Of a DNA stretch of 5,590 bases, positions 1-5,590 are shown in pieces. Numbering within the stretch: position 1 is the first letter of the stretch; each line of letters begins with the position of its first letter. This DNA comes from Piscirickettsiaceae bacterium (GTDB lineage Bacteria > Pseudomonadota > Gammaproteobacteria > Nitrosococcales > Methylophagaceae): assembly GCA_018646825.1 (NCBI GenBank), contig JABGUA010000177.1, positions 1-5,590 on the forward strand, in the 5' to 3' direction. The notes beneath the pieces are model-generated. The model worked only from the letters and a program-made list of their open reading frames with translations. It did no database searches and was not told where the DNA came from. The translations under genes and the position numbers were made by a program.

Positions 1-549
1 ATGAATCCAGATACCGGCATCAGTGCAGCAGAGTGGTTAGCCACAGCTGAGATGGGTGATATCGAAAAGGTCTTAAAAACATTAGGCGAAGAACGTTTCG
101 GCAAGCGTATTTCTAGGGCTATTGTAGAAACACGTGAGACAGCACCCTTAACAACAACAAAACAATTAGCGGCCTTGGTAGAAAAAGCGAGTCCTTTCCG
201 TGAAAAGAACAAGCACCCGGCAACGAGAACCTTTCAAGCAATCCGGATACATATTAACAACGAACTAGGCGAGTTGACTGCGGCATTACAGCAATCAGTC
301 GATGCATTAGCAGTGGGTGGACGTCTAGCCGTCATTAGTTTTCATTCTTTAGAAGATCGGATTGTTAAACGTTTTTTCCGTGATCAAGCTAAAGGGGATG
401 ATTTACCGTCATATTTTCCTGTGACAGCTGATCAATTAAATCCCAGTATTAAATTAGTGGGTAAAGCGATTAAGGCCAGTGATAAAGAATTGAAAGCCAA
501 TCCAAGAGCACGCAGTGCGGTATTACGTGTTGTGGAGAAATTGGCATGA
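1..549 (+). CDS. rsmH: 16S rRNA (cytosine(1402)-N(4))-methyltransferase RsmH, C-terminal part
   Basis: RsmH (formerly MraW) is a cytoplasmic SAM-dependent enzyme that N4-methylates C1402 of 16S rRNA in the decoding centre. The 182 residues visible match the C-terminal part of the family: SAAEWL near residues 8-13, the KHPATRTFQAIRI block at 71-83, VISFHSLEDRIVKRFF at 111-126 and the terminal NPRARSAVLR at 167-176. E. coli RsmH is about 313 residues, so roughly 130 N-terminal residues, including the SAM-binding glycine-rich motif, lie before the window. The ATG at base 1 is not the true start: it corresponds to the internal Met of the family's RMDP segment, and the frame is open at the window edge. 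The stop overlaps the ftsL start by four bases (ATGA). The reading frame is intact and nothing suggests a pseudogene. Identification is secure. Confidence 0.96.
   Translation: MNPDTGISAAEWLATAEMGDIEKVLKTLGEERFGKRISRAIVETRETAPLTTTKQLAALVEKASPFREKNKHPATRTFQAIRIHINNELGELTAALQQSVDALAVGGRLAVISFHSLEDRIVKRFFRDQAKGDDLPSYFPVTADQLNPSIKLVGKAIKASDKELKANPRARSAVLRVVEKLA
534..537 (+). promoter_or_regulatory. Shine-Dalgarno site of ftsL
   Basis: GGAG lies eight bases before the ftsL ATG at 546, inside the last codons of rsmH. The spacing is suitable for ribosome binding. It supports 546 as the ftsL start and suggests that ftsL can be initiated independently as well as by coupling to rsmH termination. Confidence 0.6.
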
Positions 550-839
550 CTTTTAGGCATTTAATGGCATTAGTGAACGAAAATTTAGCCCTAATCATCA
601 TGATTTCAGCTGTTGTAATCTCGGCCATTTCGGTGGTCTACAGCAAGCATCAAAGTCGTGTTGAATTCGTTTCTTTACAAAAATTAGAACAGCATCGCGA
701 TCATTTGAATGAAGACTGGGGCAGATTATTACTAGAACAAAGTACTTATGCTGGTCCTAGCCGGATTGAAAGACAAGCCAAGATTAAATTAAAAATGATT
801 GTGCCGTCAGCACAACAAACCGTGATGATCAAACCATGA
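546..839 (+). CDS. ftsL: Cell division protein FtsL
   Basis: FtsL is a small bitopic inner-membrane protein. With FtsQ and FtsB it forms the divisome complex that activates septal peptidoglycan synthesis by FtsW-FtsI. The 97-residue product has a short N-terminal cytoplasmic segment (about residues 1-12) and one hydrophobic helix (about 13-32, rich in I, V, A and S). A periplasmic heptad-like region follows (about 36-65) that probably forms a coiled coil with FtsB. The segment EDWGRLLLEQ (56-65) and the downstream SRIERQAKIKLKM (72-84) resemble the E. coli blocks IEWRNLILEE and SRVERIATEKLQM. It is shorter than E. coli FtsL (121 residues), mostly because of the N-terminal tail. The ATG at 546 overlaps the rsmH stop and is preceded by GGAG, and the position between rsmH and ftsI is diagnostic. 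Primary sequence is poorly conserved in this family, so context and topology carry much of the call. Confidence 0.93.
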   Translation: MTFRHLMALVNENLALIIMISAVVISAISVVYSKHQSRVEFVSLQKLEQHRDHLNEDWGRLLLEQSTYAGPSRIERQAKIKLKMIVPSAQQTVMIKP

Positions 840-2542
840 GCCGACGTAAGGCAATTCATCATGTTTCCGCTTGGCGGATTAATTTGTTACGGCTAGTTTT
901 TGTCACGCTGGTTGTTGGTTTAGGGTGGCGTCTTGCAGATATTCAGGTTTTAAACCCCGAGTTTTTGAGAGACCAGGGCGATGCAAGACATGTTCGTAAA
1001 GTGCCTGTTGCAGCACATCGCGGAATGATTCTTGACCGACATGGTGAGCCTTTAGCGATCAGTACACCGGTTCATTCTGTTTGGATTAACCCCCAAGAAT
1101 TTGAAGCTAATAAGAAACAACTCGCCACGTTGGCAAAAACATTAGGTTTAAAAGCACAGAAAGTTAGAAATAAAATTAATCAAAATAGCCACCGTGAATT
1201 TATTTATCTAAAACGACGTGTGACGCCTGAAGTAGCTGGCAGAGTGACTAGTTTAGAACTGGCTGGAGTGGCATTACAACGAGAATATAAGCGCTATTAC
1301 CCAACGGCAGAAGTGACGTCTCACTTGGTTGGCTTTACCAATGTTGATGATAGGGGCCAAGAAGGCCTCGAATTGATGCATAACGATGTCTTAACCGGTG
1401 TGCCCGGCTTGAAAAGGATGGTGCGTGATAGCCGGGGTAATTTTGTTGAAGGTGGCGAACAACTCAAAGCGACTAAAGATGGTCAAAACATCCAATTGAG
1501 CATTGATCTTCGTCTGCAGTACTTAACCTACCAAGCTTTAAAAGAAACGGTCTCACAACATAGGGCCAGATCTGGATCCGCAGTTATTCTGGATATTCAA
1601 ACGGGTGAAGTGCTAGCAATGGTAAATCAACCCTCATTTAACCCAAATAATCGTCGCGGCTTAAAAAGCAGTGATTATCGTAATCGTGCCGTCACCGATT
1701 TGTTTGAACCGGGCTCAACAGTTAAGCCCTTCACAATGGCGAGTGGTTTGAAATCAGGAAAATTCAAGCCAACATCTGTGATTGATACACACCCAGGTAC
1801 ATTTAAAGTTTCTGGACATACCATTAAAGACTTTCGAGATTATGGCCAAATAAACATGGCAACATTAATTCAAAAGTCGAGCAATGTGGGCATCAGTAAA
1901 ATTGCATTAGCGATGAAGCCAACACAATTGTGGCAGGATTTTTCAGCATTTGGCATGGCGGAAGCAACCGGTGCTTATTTCCCCGGCGAAGCAATGGGTA
2001 GAATGCCTGATCCACAAAAATGGCGAGAGCTCGATCGTGCGACTTTAGCTTATGGTTATGGGCTCGCATCATCAGCACTCCAATTAGCCCGTGGCTATAT
2101 GGTATTGGCAAATGGCGGTATTTTACAGCCAGTAAGTTTTATCAAAACAAGTGAAAAGCCTTTAGGCCGACGCGTTTACTCAACCGATGTGATGAAGCAA
2201 GTGGTCACCATGATGGAAGGGGTTGTCACTGAACAAGGAACAGCAAAGCTAGCGGCAGTGGATAACTACCGTGTTGCAGGAAAAACAGGGACAGTCAAAA
2301 AGGCCAATAAAGGCGGCTATGCCGACAAACGCTATTTGTCATTGTTTGCTGGGATCATACCAGCCAGTAAACCGCGCCTTGCCATGGTGGTGATGGTCGA
2401 TGATCCAAAGGGCGAAGATTACTACGGCGGTCTAATTGCTGGCCCCGTTTTTTCTGAAGTAATGACGGGCGCGATGCGTTTATTAAATATCACACCAGAT
2501 GATTTGCCCAGTCCCCAATTGTTAATTGCGGGGAAACATTGA
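836..2542 (+). CDS. ftsI: Septal peptidoglycan D,D-transpeptidase FtsI (penicillin-binding protein 3)
   Basis: FtsI is the class B penicillin-binding protein that cross-links stem peptides at the division septum, working with the glycosyltransferase FtsW. It is anchored in the inner membrane with its catalytic domain in the periplasm and is a beta-lactam target. The 568-residue product has a basic N-terminus (MSRRK) and one uncleaved membrane helix (about 16-34). The PBP dimerisation or pedestal region (about 55-215) includes HRGMILDRHGEPLA at 61-74, RYYP at 153-156 and HLVGFTNVDDRGQEGLE at 163-179. The transpeptidase domain starts near 245. All three active-site motifs are present: STVK at 294-297 (nucleophile Ser294, Lys297), SSN at 348-350 and KTGT at 483-486. 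Length is close to E. coli FtsI (588), but the C-terminal tail is shorter. The ATG overlaps the ftsL stop by four bases. No clear Shine-Dalgarno is visible, so translation is probably coupled to ftsL. Confidence 0.98.
   Translation: MSRRKAIHHVSAWRINLLRLVFVTLVVGLGWRLADIQVLNPEFLRDQGDARHVRKVPVAAHRGMILDRHGEPLAISTPVHSVWINPQEFEANKKQLATLAKTLGLKAQKVRNKINQNSHREFIYLKRRVTPEVAGRVTSLELAGVALQREYKRYYPTAEVTSHLVGFTNVDDRGQEGLELMHNDVLTGVPGLKRMVRDSRGNFVEGGEQLKATKDGQNIQLSIDLRLQYLTYQALKETVSQHRARSGSAVILDIQTGEVLAMVNQPSFNPNNRRGLKSSDYRNRAVTDLFEPGSTVKPFTMASGLKSGKFKPTSVIDTHPGTFKVSGHTIKDFRDYGQINMATLIQKSSNVGISKIALAMKPTQLWQDFSAFGMAEATGAYFPGEAMGRMPDPQKWRELDRATLAYGYGLASSALQLARGYMVLANGGILQPVSFIKTSEKPLGRRVYSTDVMKQVVTMMEGVVTEQGTAKLAAVDNYRVAGKTGTVKKANKGGYADKRYLSLFAGIIPASKPRLAMVVMVDDPKGEDYYGGLIAGPVFSEVMTGAMRLLNITPDDLPSPQLLIAGKH
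2530..2534 (+). promoter_or_regulatory. Shine-Dalgarno-like site of murE
   Basis: GGGGA ends seven bases before the ATG at 2542. It is a moderate match to the anti-Shine-Dalgarno sequence and sits within the last codons of ftsI. Together with the TGATG stop/start overlap it favours the ATG at 2542 over the in-frame TTG at 2539. Confidence 0.45.
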
Positions 2543-4068
2543 TGACTGATTACACAAGCAAAGATTTATTAAGTTTATTAGTTGGTCTGGTGAAGAACCC
2601 TGCTGTCATTAAGAATGTTGAGATTACTAGTGTTTCGATGGACAGCCGTCAGGTTGAGGTTGGTGCTTTATTTATTACAACAGCGAAAGAGCAACAAGAT
2701 CGTCAAAGTCACATTGAACAAGCAATTTCTTCTGGCGCAAAAGCAATATTGATTGATGAAGTCGCAGTTGATGAAATGAAATATGGGTCAGCACAAATTA
2801 TTGTTTTAAAAGAGCTAGAACGTAAAGTAAGCGAAATTGCAGCTCGGTTCTTTGGCCATCCCTCTCTAGGTCAAACAGTTATCGCTGTCACAGGTACGAA
2901 TGGTAAGACATCTGTCACCCAATTTATTGCCCAATGTATTGAGCTTTCGGGGCAAGCTTGCGGCGTCATTGGCACATTAGGAGCAGGTCGTATTAATACA
3001 TTGACAGAAACAGGCATGACCACGCCAGATCCTGTCAAAGTTCAGGCGATGTTAGCTGCTTTTTTTAAACAATCGATTCATACCGTGGTGATAGAAGCAT
3101 CATCTCATGCTTTAGAGCAAGGTCGCTTAAATAGTGTTGCGGTAGACGTCGCTGTATTGACTAATTTAAGCCGAGATCACCTTGATTACCATGGTGATAT
3201 GGCCAGTTATGCTGAAGCAAAAAAACGGCTATTTCGATTTGATAGTGTGAAAACAGCCGTGATTAATGCTCAAGATAAAGTGGGTCAAGAATTGATGCAA
3301 GAGTTGACAGGGAATAAAGCTATCCATGTCGTAACTTATGGTCAAAATTGTAATGCAGCTATAGCGGCAAATGATCCAAAAATGACTGTTAAAGGCGTGA
3401 ACTTTAATTTAGTGAAAGACGTGCTGTCTAGCAAAATTGAAAGCACATTATTGGGTAGCTTTAACATTGATAACTTGTTAGCAACGGCGAGTAGTTTATT
3501 GGCAATAGGATTGTCATTCGAACAAGTCGTGTTCGGCTTACAACAATGCCATGCTGCTGAAGGCAGAATGGAAGTCTATAGTCATCAGGGTCAGCCTACG
3601 GTAGTAGTTGATTTTGCTCACACACCAGATGCATTGACCAAAGCATTACAGTCATTACAGCAGCATAAATCGGCACAAGGCCAATTATGGTGTGTGTTTG
3701 GGTGTGGTGGGGCTCGTGATGTGGGTAAGAGGCCATTGATGGGGGCTGCAGTTGAGAAAAATGCTGATCAGATAATAATCACATCGGATAACCCAAGGAA
3801 CGAAAGTAACGAGGTTATTGTTGAAGCTATCCTAAATGGGCTAGAAAATCAGGACAATGTCTATATAGAACATGATCGACAAATAGCTATTAAATATGCA
3901 ATTAGCAATGCAAAACAACACGATATGATTCTAGTTGCCGGTAAAGGACATGAGCAGTATCAAGAAATAGAAGGCATTAAAAAACCACATAGTGATGCCG
4001 AGATTGTGATGAAGGAATTACGCGCGGCTAATGACGAACACGACGCTTTAGAGATTGCCAAGCGATGA
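2542..4068 (+). CDS. murE: UDP-N-acetylmuramoyl-L-alanyl-D-glutamate--2,6-diaminopimelate ligase MurE
   Basis: MurE is a cytoplasmic ATP-dependent ligase that adds meso-diaminopimelate to UDP-MurNAc-L-Ala-D-Glu, the third stem-peptide residue. Numbering from the ATG at 2542 (508 residues), the N-terminal UDP-binding domain carries SMDSRQVEVGALF (32-44). The central ATPase domain has the P-loop VTGTNGKT (116-123), the TTPDP substrate loop (160-164), EASSHAL (185-191) and TNLSRDHLDYHG (207-218). The Lys in YAEAK (227) aligns with the carbamylated lysine of the family. The C-terminal domain has EGRMEV (340-345), the CGGxRDxxKR motif (387-396) and GKGHE (467-471). The DNPR motif (416-419) is the known marker for meso-DAP rather than L-lysine specificity. 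E. coli MurE has 495 residues. The reading frame extends three bases upstream to a TTG at 2539, but ATG at 2542, which forms TGATG with the ftsI stop, is the better start. Confidence 0.97.
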   Translation: MTDYTSKDLLSLLVGLVKNPAVIKNVEITSVSMDSRQVEVGALFITTAKEQQDRQSHIEQAISSGAKAILIDEVAVDEMKYGSAQIIVLKELERKVSEIAARFFGHPSLGQTVIAVTGTNGKTSVTQFIAQCIELSGQACGVIGTLGAGRINTLTETGMTTPDPVKVQAMLAAFFKQSIHTVVIEASSHALEQGRLNSVAVDVAVLTNLSRDHLDYHGDMASYAEAKKRLFRFDSVKTAVINAQDKVGQELMQELTGNKAIHVVTYGQNCNAAIAANDPKMTVKGVNFNLVKDVLSSKIESTLLGSFNIDNLLATASSLLAIGLSFEQVVFGLQQCHAAEGRMEVYSHQGQPTVVVDFAHTPDALTKALQSLQQHKSAQGQLWCVFGCGGARDVGKRPLMGAAVEKNADQIIITSDNPRNESNEVIVEAILNGLENQDNVYIEHDRQIAIKYAISNAKQHDMILVAGKGHEQYQEIEGIKKPHSDAEIVMKELRAANDEHDALEIAKR

Positions 4069-5420
4069 AGATAACACTGACATTGGCGGCCGCAGCCAAA
4101 TTACTCAATTGCCCTGAGCCATCAGAAAACGGGACAATCACGGGTGCTGCAATTGATAGTAGACAAGTGAAACAAGGCGACGTCTTTATTGCGATTTCAG
4201 GTGAAAAAGTCGATGGTCATAATTACATTGCTGCAGCACGTAAAGCAGGTGCTAGCCTGGCTTTAGTGTCACAAAGGCAAGATGATGAGCTACCACAATT
4301 AGTTGTTGATGATGTGATTGCAGCTTTCGGCCAATTGGCGACAGTTTGGCGTGACCAAAGTCGGTGCAAAGTGATTGCCGTCACAGGGAGTAATGGCAAA
4401 ACAACTGTGAAAGAAATGTTGGCAGCTATTTTGTCTCAAAGCCATAAAGTGATCGCAACAGCGGGTAACTTCAACAACAATCTAGGTGTACCACTTACAT
4501 TATTCAGATTACAGTCTGAAACAGATTATGCCGTGATTGAAATGGGGGCTAATCATCTTGGCGAAATAGCAGGTTTAGTTAAATTAGCGAAGCCAAACGT
4601 AGCATTAATTAATAATGTCGGTGCAGCACATATCGAAGGATTTGGAAGCTTAGCTGGCGTTGCAACAGCCAAAGGTGAAATTTTCTCTCACCTCCCAGAG
4701 GATGGCGTGGGTATCGTGAATGCTGATATGCCTTATGTCAAGCAATGGCAACAAATTATACAGCCACAGAAAATGAAGACTTTCGGCATGGAAGCTGAAG
4801 CAGATGTACAAGCGACAGATTGTCAGTCACATGTTACAGCCAGCCATTTCATGGCTAAGTGTGATGATGTTTTTCACTATATAAATTTACCGTTACCAGG
4901 TAAGCATAATATTGCCAATGCCTTAGCAGCCATCACTGTATGCAAAGCACTTTCCATCTCTTTAGAAGATATAGAAAGTGGATTGGCTGTGATGAAAGGA
5001 GTGCCGCATCGGCTGCAATTACGCCAAGGAAAGGGTAAATCAACATTAATTGACGATAGCTATAACGCTAATCCCGATTCTTATGAGCAAGCAATAGCGA
5101 CGCTAAAAACATTTCCAGGTGAACATTGGCTTGTATTAGGTGATTTTGGTGAGCTAGGGGAAGAAACAAAAACGATTCATAGCAATCTAGGTCAGCAGGC
5201 GAAAGCAGCAGGTATCACCCGTTTATTTACAGTGGGTCAAGACAGTGAGTTAGCCTCATCCGCTTATGGTCAAGGTGCGCAACATTTCAATGACATTGCA
5301 GAATTGCAGAAGCAGTTAGAAGCAACATTGGCAGAAGAGGTGACGTGTTTAATCAAGGGTTCGCGTTTCATGAATTTAGATAAATTAGCAGATGGACTTG
5401 CTATGGAAGGGAAAAGCTAA
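4065..5420 (+). CDS. murF: UDP-N-acetylmuramoyl-tripeptide--D-alanyl-D-alanine ligase MurF
   Basis: MurF is a cytoplasmic ATP-dependent ligase that adds D-Ala-D-Ala to UDP-MurNAc-tripeptide, giving the UDP-MurNAc-pentapeptide used by MraY. The 451-residue length is almost identical to E. coli MurF (452). The N-terminal UDP-substrate domain shows AAIDSRQVKQGDVFIAISGE (28-47). The central ATPase domain has the P-loop VTGSNGKTT (106-114), AGNFNNNLGVPLTL (133-146), EMGANHLGEIA (159-169), NNVGAAHIEGFGS (183-195) and AKGEIF (202-207), whose lysine is the likely carbamylated residue. The C-terminal domain carries GKHNIANALAA (279-289), PHRLQ (314-318), DDSYNANPDS (330-339), LGDFGELGEE (358-367) and the terminal KGSR (431-434). 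The GSNGKT form of the P-loop, DDSYNANP and the position after murE distinguish it from MurC, MurD and MurE. The ATG overlaps the murE stop by four bases (ATGA) with no strong Shine-Dalgarno, so translational coupling to murE is likely. Confidence 0.97.
   Translation: MKITLTLAAAAKLLNCPEPSENGTITGAAIDSRQVKQGDVFIAISGEKVDGHNYIAAARKAGASLALVSQRQDDELPQLVVDDVIAAFGQLATVWRDQSRCKVIAVTGSNGKTTVKEMLAAILSQSHKVIATAGNFNNNLGVPLTLFRLQSETDYAVIEMGANHLGEIAGLVKLAKPNVALINNVGAAHIEGFGSLAGVATAKGEIFSHLPEDGVGIVNADMPYVKQWQQIIQPQKMKTFGMEAEADVQATDCQSHVTASHFMAKCDDVFHYINLPLPGKHNIANALAAITVCKALSISLEDIESGLAVMKGVPHRLQLRQGKGKSTLIDDSYNANPDSYEQAIATLKTFPGEHWLVLGDFGELGEETKTIHSNLGQQAKAAGITRLFTVGQDSELASSAYGQGAQHFNDIAELQKQLEATLAEEVTCLIKGSRFMNLDKLADGLAMEGKS
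5405..5411 (+). promoter_or_regulatory. Shine-Dalgarno site of mraY
   Basis: GGAAGGG in the last codons of murF ends eight bases before the mraY ATG at 5420. It is one of the clearest ribosome binding sites in the window and supports the choice of 5420 as the mraY start. Confidence 0.6.
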
Positions 5421-5590
5421 TGCTACTTTATCTAACAGAATATTTAAGCCAGTTTGATAGTGGTTTTAGGGTTTTCCAATATCTCACCTTACGATCAATA
5501 TTAGGTGTGATAACCGCTTTAGGTATTGCCTTAATTGTTGGCCCAAGCATGATTCGTCGTCTAAGTTTCACGCAAATTGGCCAAGTGATC
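5420..5590 (+). CDS. mraY: Phospho-N-acetylmuramoyl-pentapeptide-transferase MraY, N-terminal part
   Basis: MraY is the polytopic inner-membrane enzyme that transfers phospho-MurNAc-pentapeptide from UDP to undecaprenyl phosphate, producing lipid I. I translated the 57 codons before the window edge: the product begins MLLYLTEYLSQFDSGFRVFQ and continues with YLTLRSILG. The first membrane helix follows (about residues 23-41), then GPSMIRRLSFTQIGQ. This matches the E. coli start, which has SGFNVFSYLTFRAI, then GPRMI and KLSFGQV at equivalent places. The family is about 360 residues, so about 300 residues, including the catalytic aspartates, lie beyond the window. The ATG shares its A with the murF stop (TAATG) and has a good Shine-Dalgarno upstream. 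The frame stays open to base 5590. Identification from the N-terminus alone is supported by position directly after murF. Confidence 0.94.
   Translation, partial: MLLYLTEYLSQFDSGFRVFQYLTLRSILGVITALGIALIVGPSMIRRLSFTQIGQVI

Noticed and set aside
1..3. ATG at base 1 as the start of the first gene
   Set aside because: The encoded protein begins in the middle of the RsmH fold, at the position of an internal Met of the family, and lacks the SAM-binding region. It is a window-edge effect, not a real start.
372..378. T TTT TTC heptamer in frame within rsmH, a possible -1 frameshift site
   Set aside because: It encodes part of the conserved KRFFR segment. A -1 slip would reach a TGA at 381-383 after one codon, and I see no clear stimulatory stem-loop. 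It is better explained as ordinary coding sequence.
1568..1579. Adjacent AGATCT and GGATCC restriction sites, suggesting a cloning junction
   Set aside because: They encode RSGSA in the conserved ftsI segment equivalent to ESGSAV in E. coli, and the flanking protein is continuous. Coincidence, not vector sequence.
1893..2111. A 72-codon open frame on the - strand inside ftsI
   Set aside because: It lies fully antisense to the conserved transpeptidase domain of ftsI, its translation shows no family motif I recognise, and there is no ribosome binding context. It is a shadow frame.
3060..3070. T-run followed by AAAC in murE, resembling frameshift heptamers
   Set aside because: The T TTA AAC heptamer is not in the correct phase with the reading frame. 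The in-phase T TTT TTT would, after a -1 slip, hit a TAA at once (3066-3068), giving only a truncated MurE. It is probably chance from two Phe codons.
4086..4093. GCGGCCGC (NotI) site in an AT-leaning region near the start of murF
   Set aside because: It falls in an alanine-rich stretch (LAAAAKLL) at the normal MurF N-terminus, with intact reading frame on both sides. No sign of a construct or insertion.
1..5590. A hidden novel system, mobile element or RNA gene in the window
   Set aside because: Essentially every base lies in one of six conserved dcw genes with intact motifs and overlapping ends, leaving no unexplained stretch. I saw no tandem repeats, terminal inverted repeats or tRNA-like structure by eye.

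Overview
This window is a stretch of the division and cell wall (dcw) cluster of a Gram-negative bacterium, most likely a gammaproteobacterium. All genes are on the + strand in the canonical order rsmH (3' part), ftsL, ftsI, murE, murF, mraY (5' part). The gammaproteobacterial assignment rests on the gene order and on close resemblance, recalled from memory, to the Escherichia coli proteins along their whole length. A meso-diaminopimelate-type MurE motif (DNPR) fits Gram-negative peptidoglycan. Base composition looks AT-leaning (roughly low-to-mid 40s % G+C by eye), so this is not a high-GC pseudomonad. I cannot name the genus.

Layout: 1-549 is the C-terminal part of the 16S rRNA methyltransferase RsmH, whose N-terminus lies before the window. 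546-839 is the small bitopic division protein FtsL. 836-2542 is the septal transpeptidase FtsI (PBP3). 2542-4068 is MurE, which adds meso-DAP to UDP-MurNAc-L-Ala-D-Glu. 4065-5420 is MurF, which adds D-Ala-D-Ala. 5420-5590 is the first 57 codons of MraY, which transfers the finished phospho-MurNAc-pentapeptide to undecaprenyl phosphate. Each gene overlaps the next by 1 or 4 bases, so there is no intergenic DNA and no room for a terminator between genes. The set reads as one translationally coupled operon segment.

Functionally, MurE and MurF complete the cytoplasmic stem peptide and MraY makes lipid I at the membrane. FtsI then cross-links septal peptidoglycan in the divisome, with FtsL as part of the FtsQLB complex that activates septal synthesis. 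RsmH modifies the ribosomal decoding site and is a conserved dcw passenger.

I found no mobile element, RNA gene, CRISPR array or unknown gene. The window looks like ordinary core genome. The points worth a second look are small: a short FtsL cytoplasmic tail, an FtsI lacking most of the C-terminal tail that is cleaved off in E. coli, one substitution in a conserved MurE motif, the murE start choice, and the unbroken chain of overlaps.
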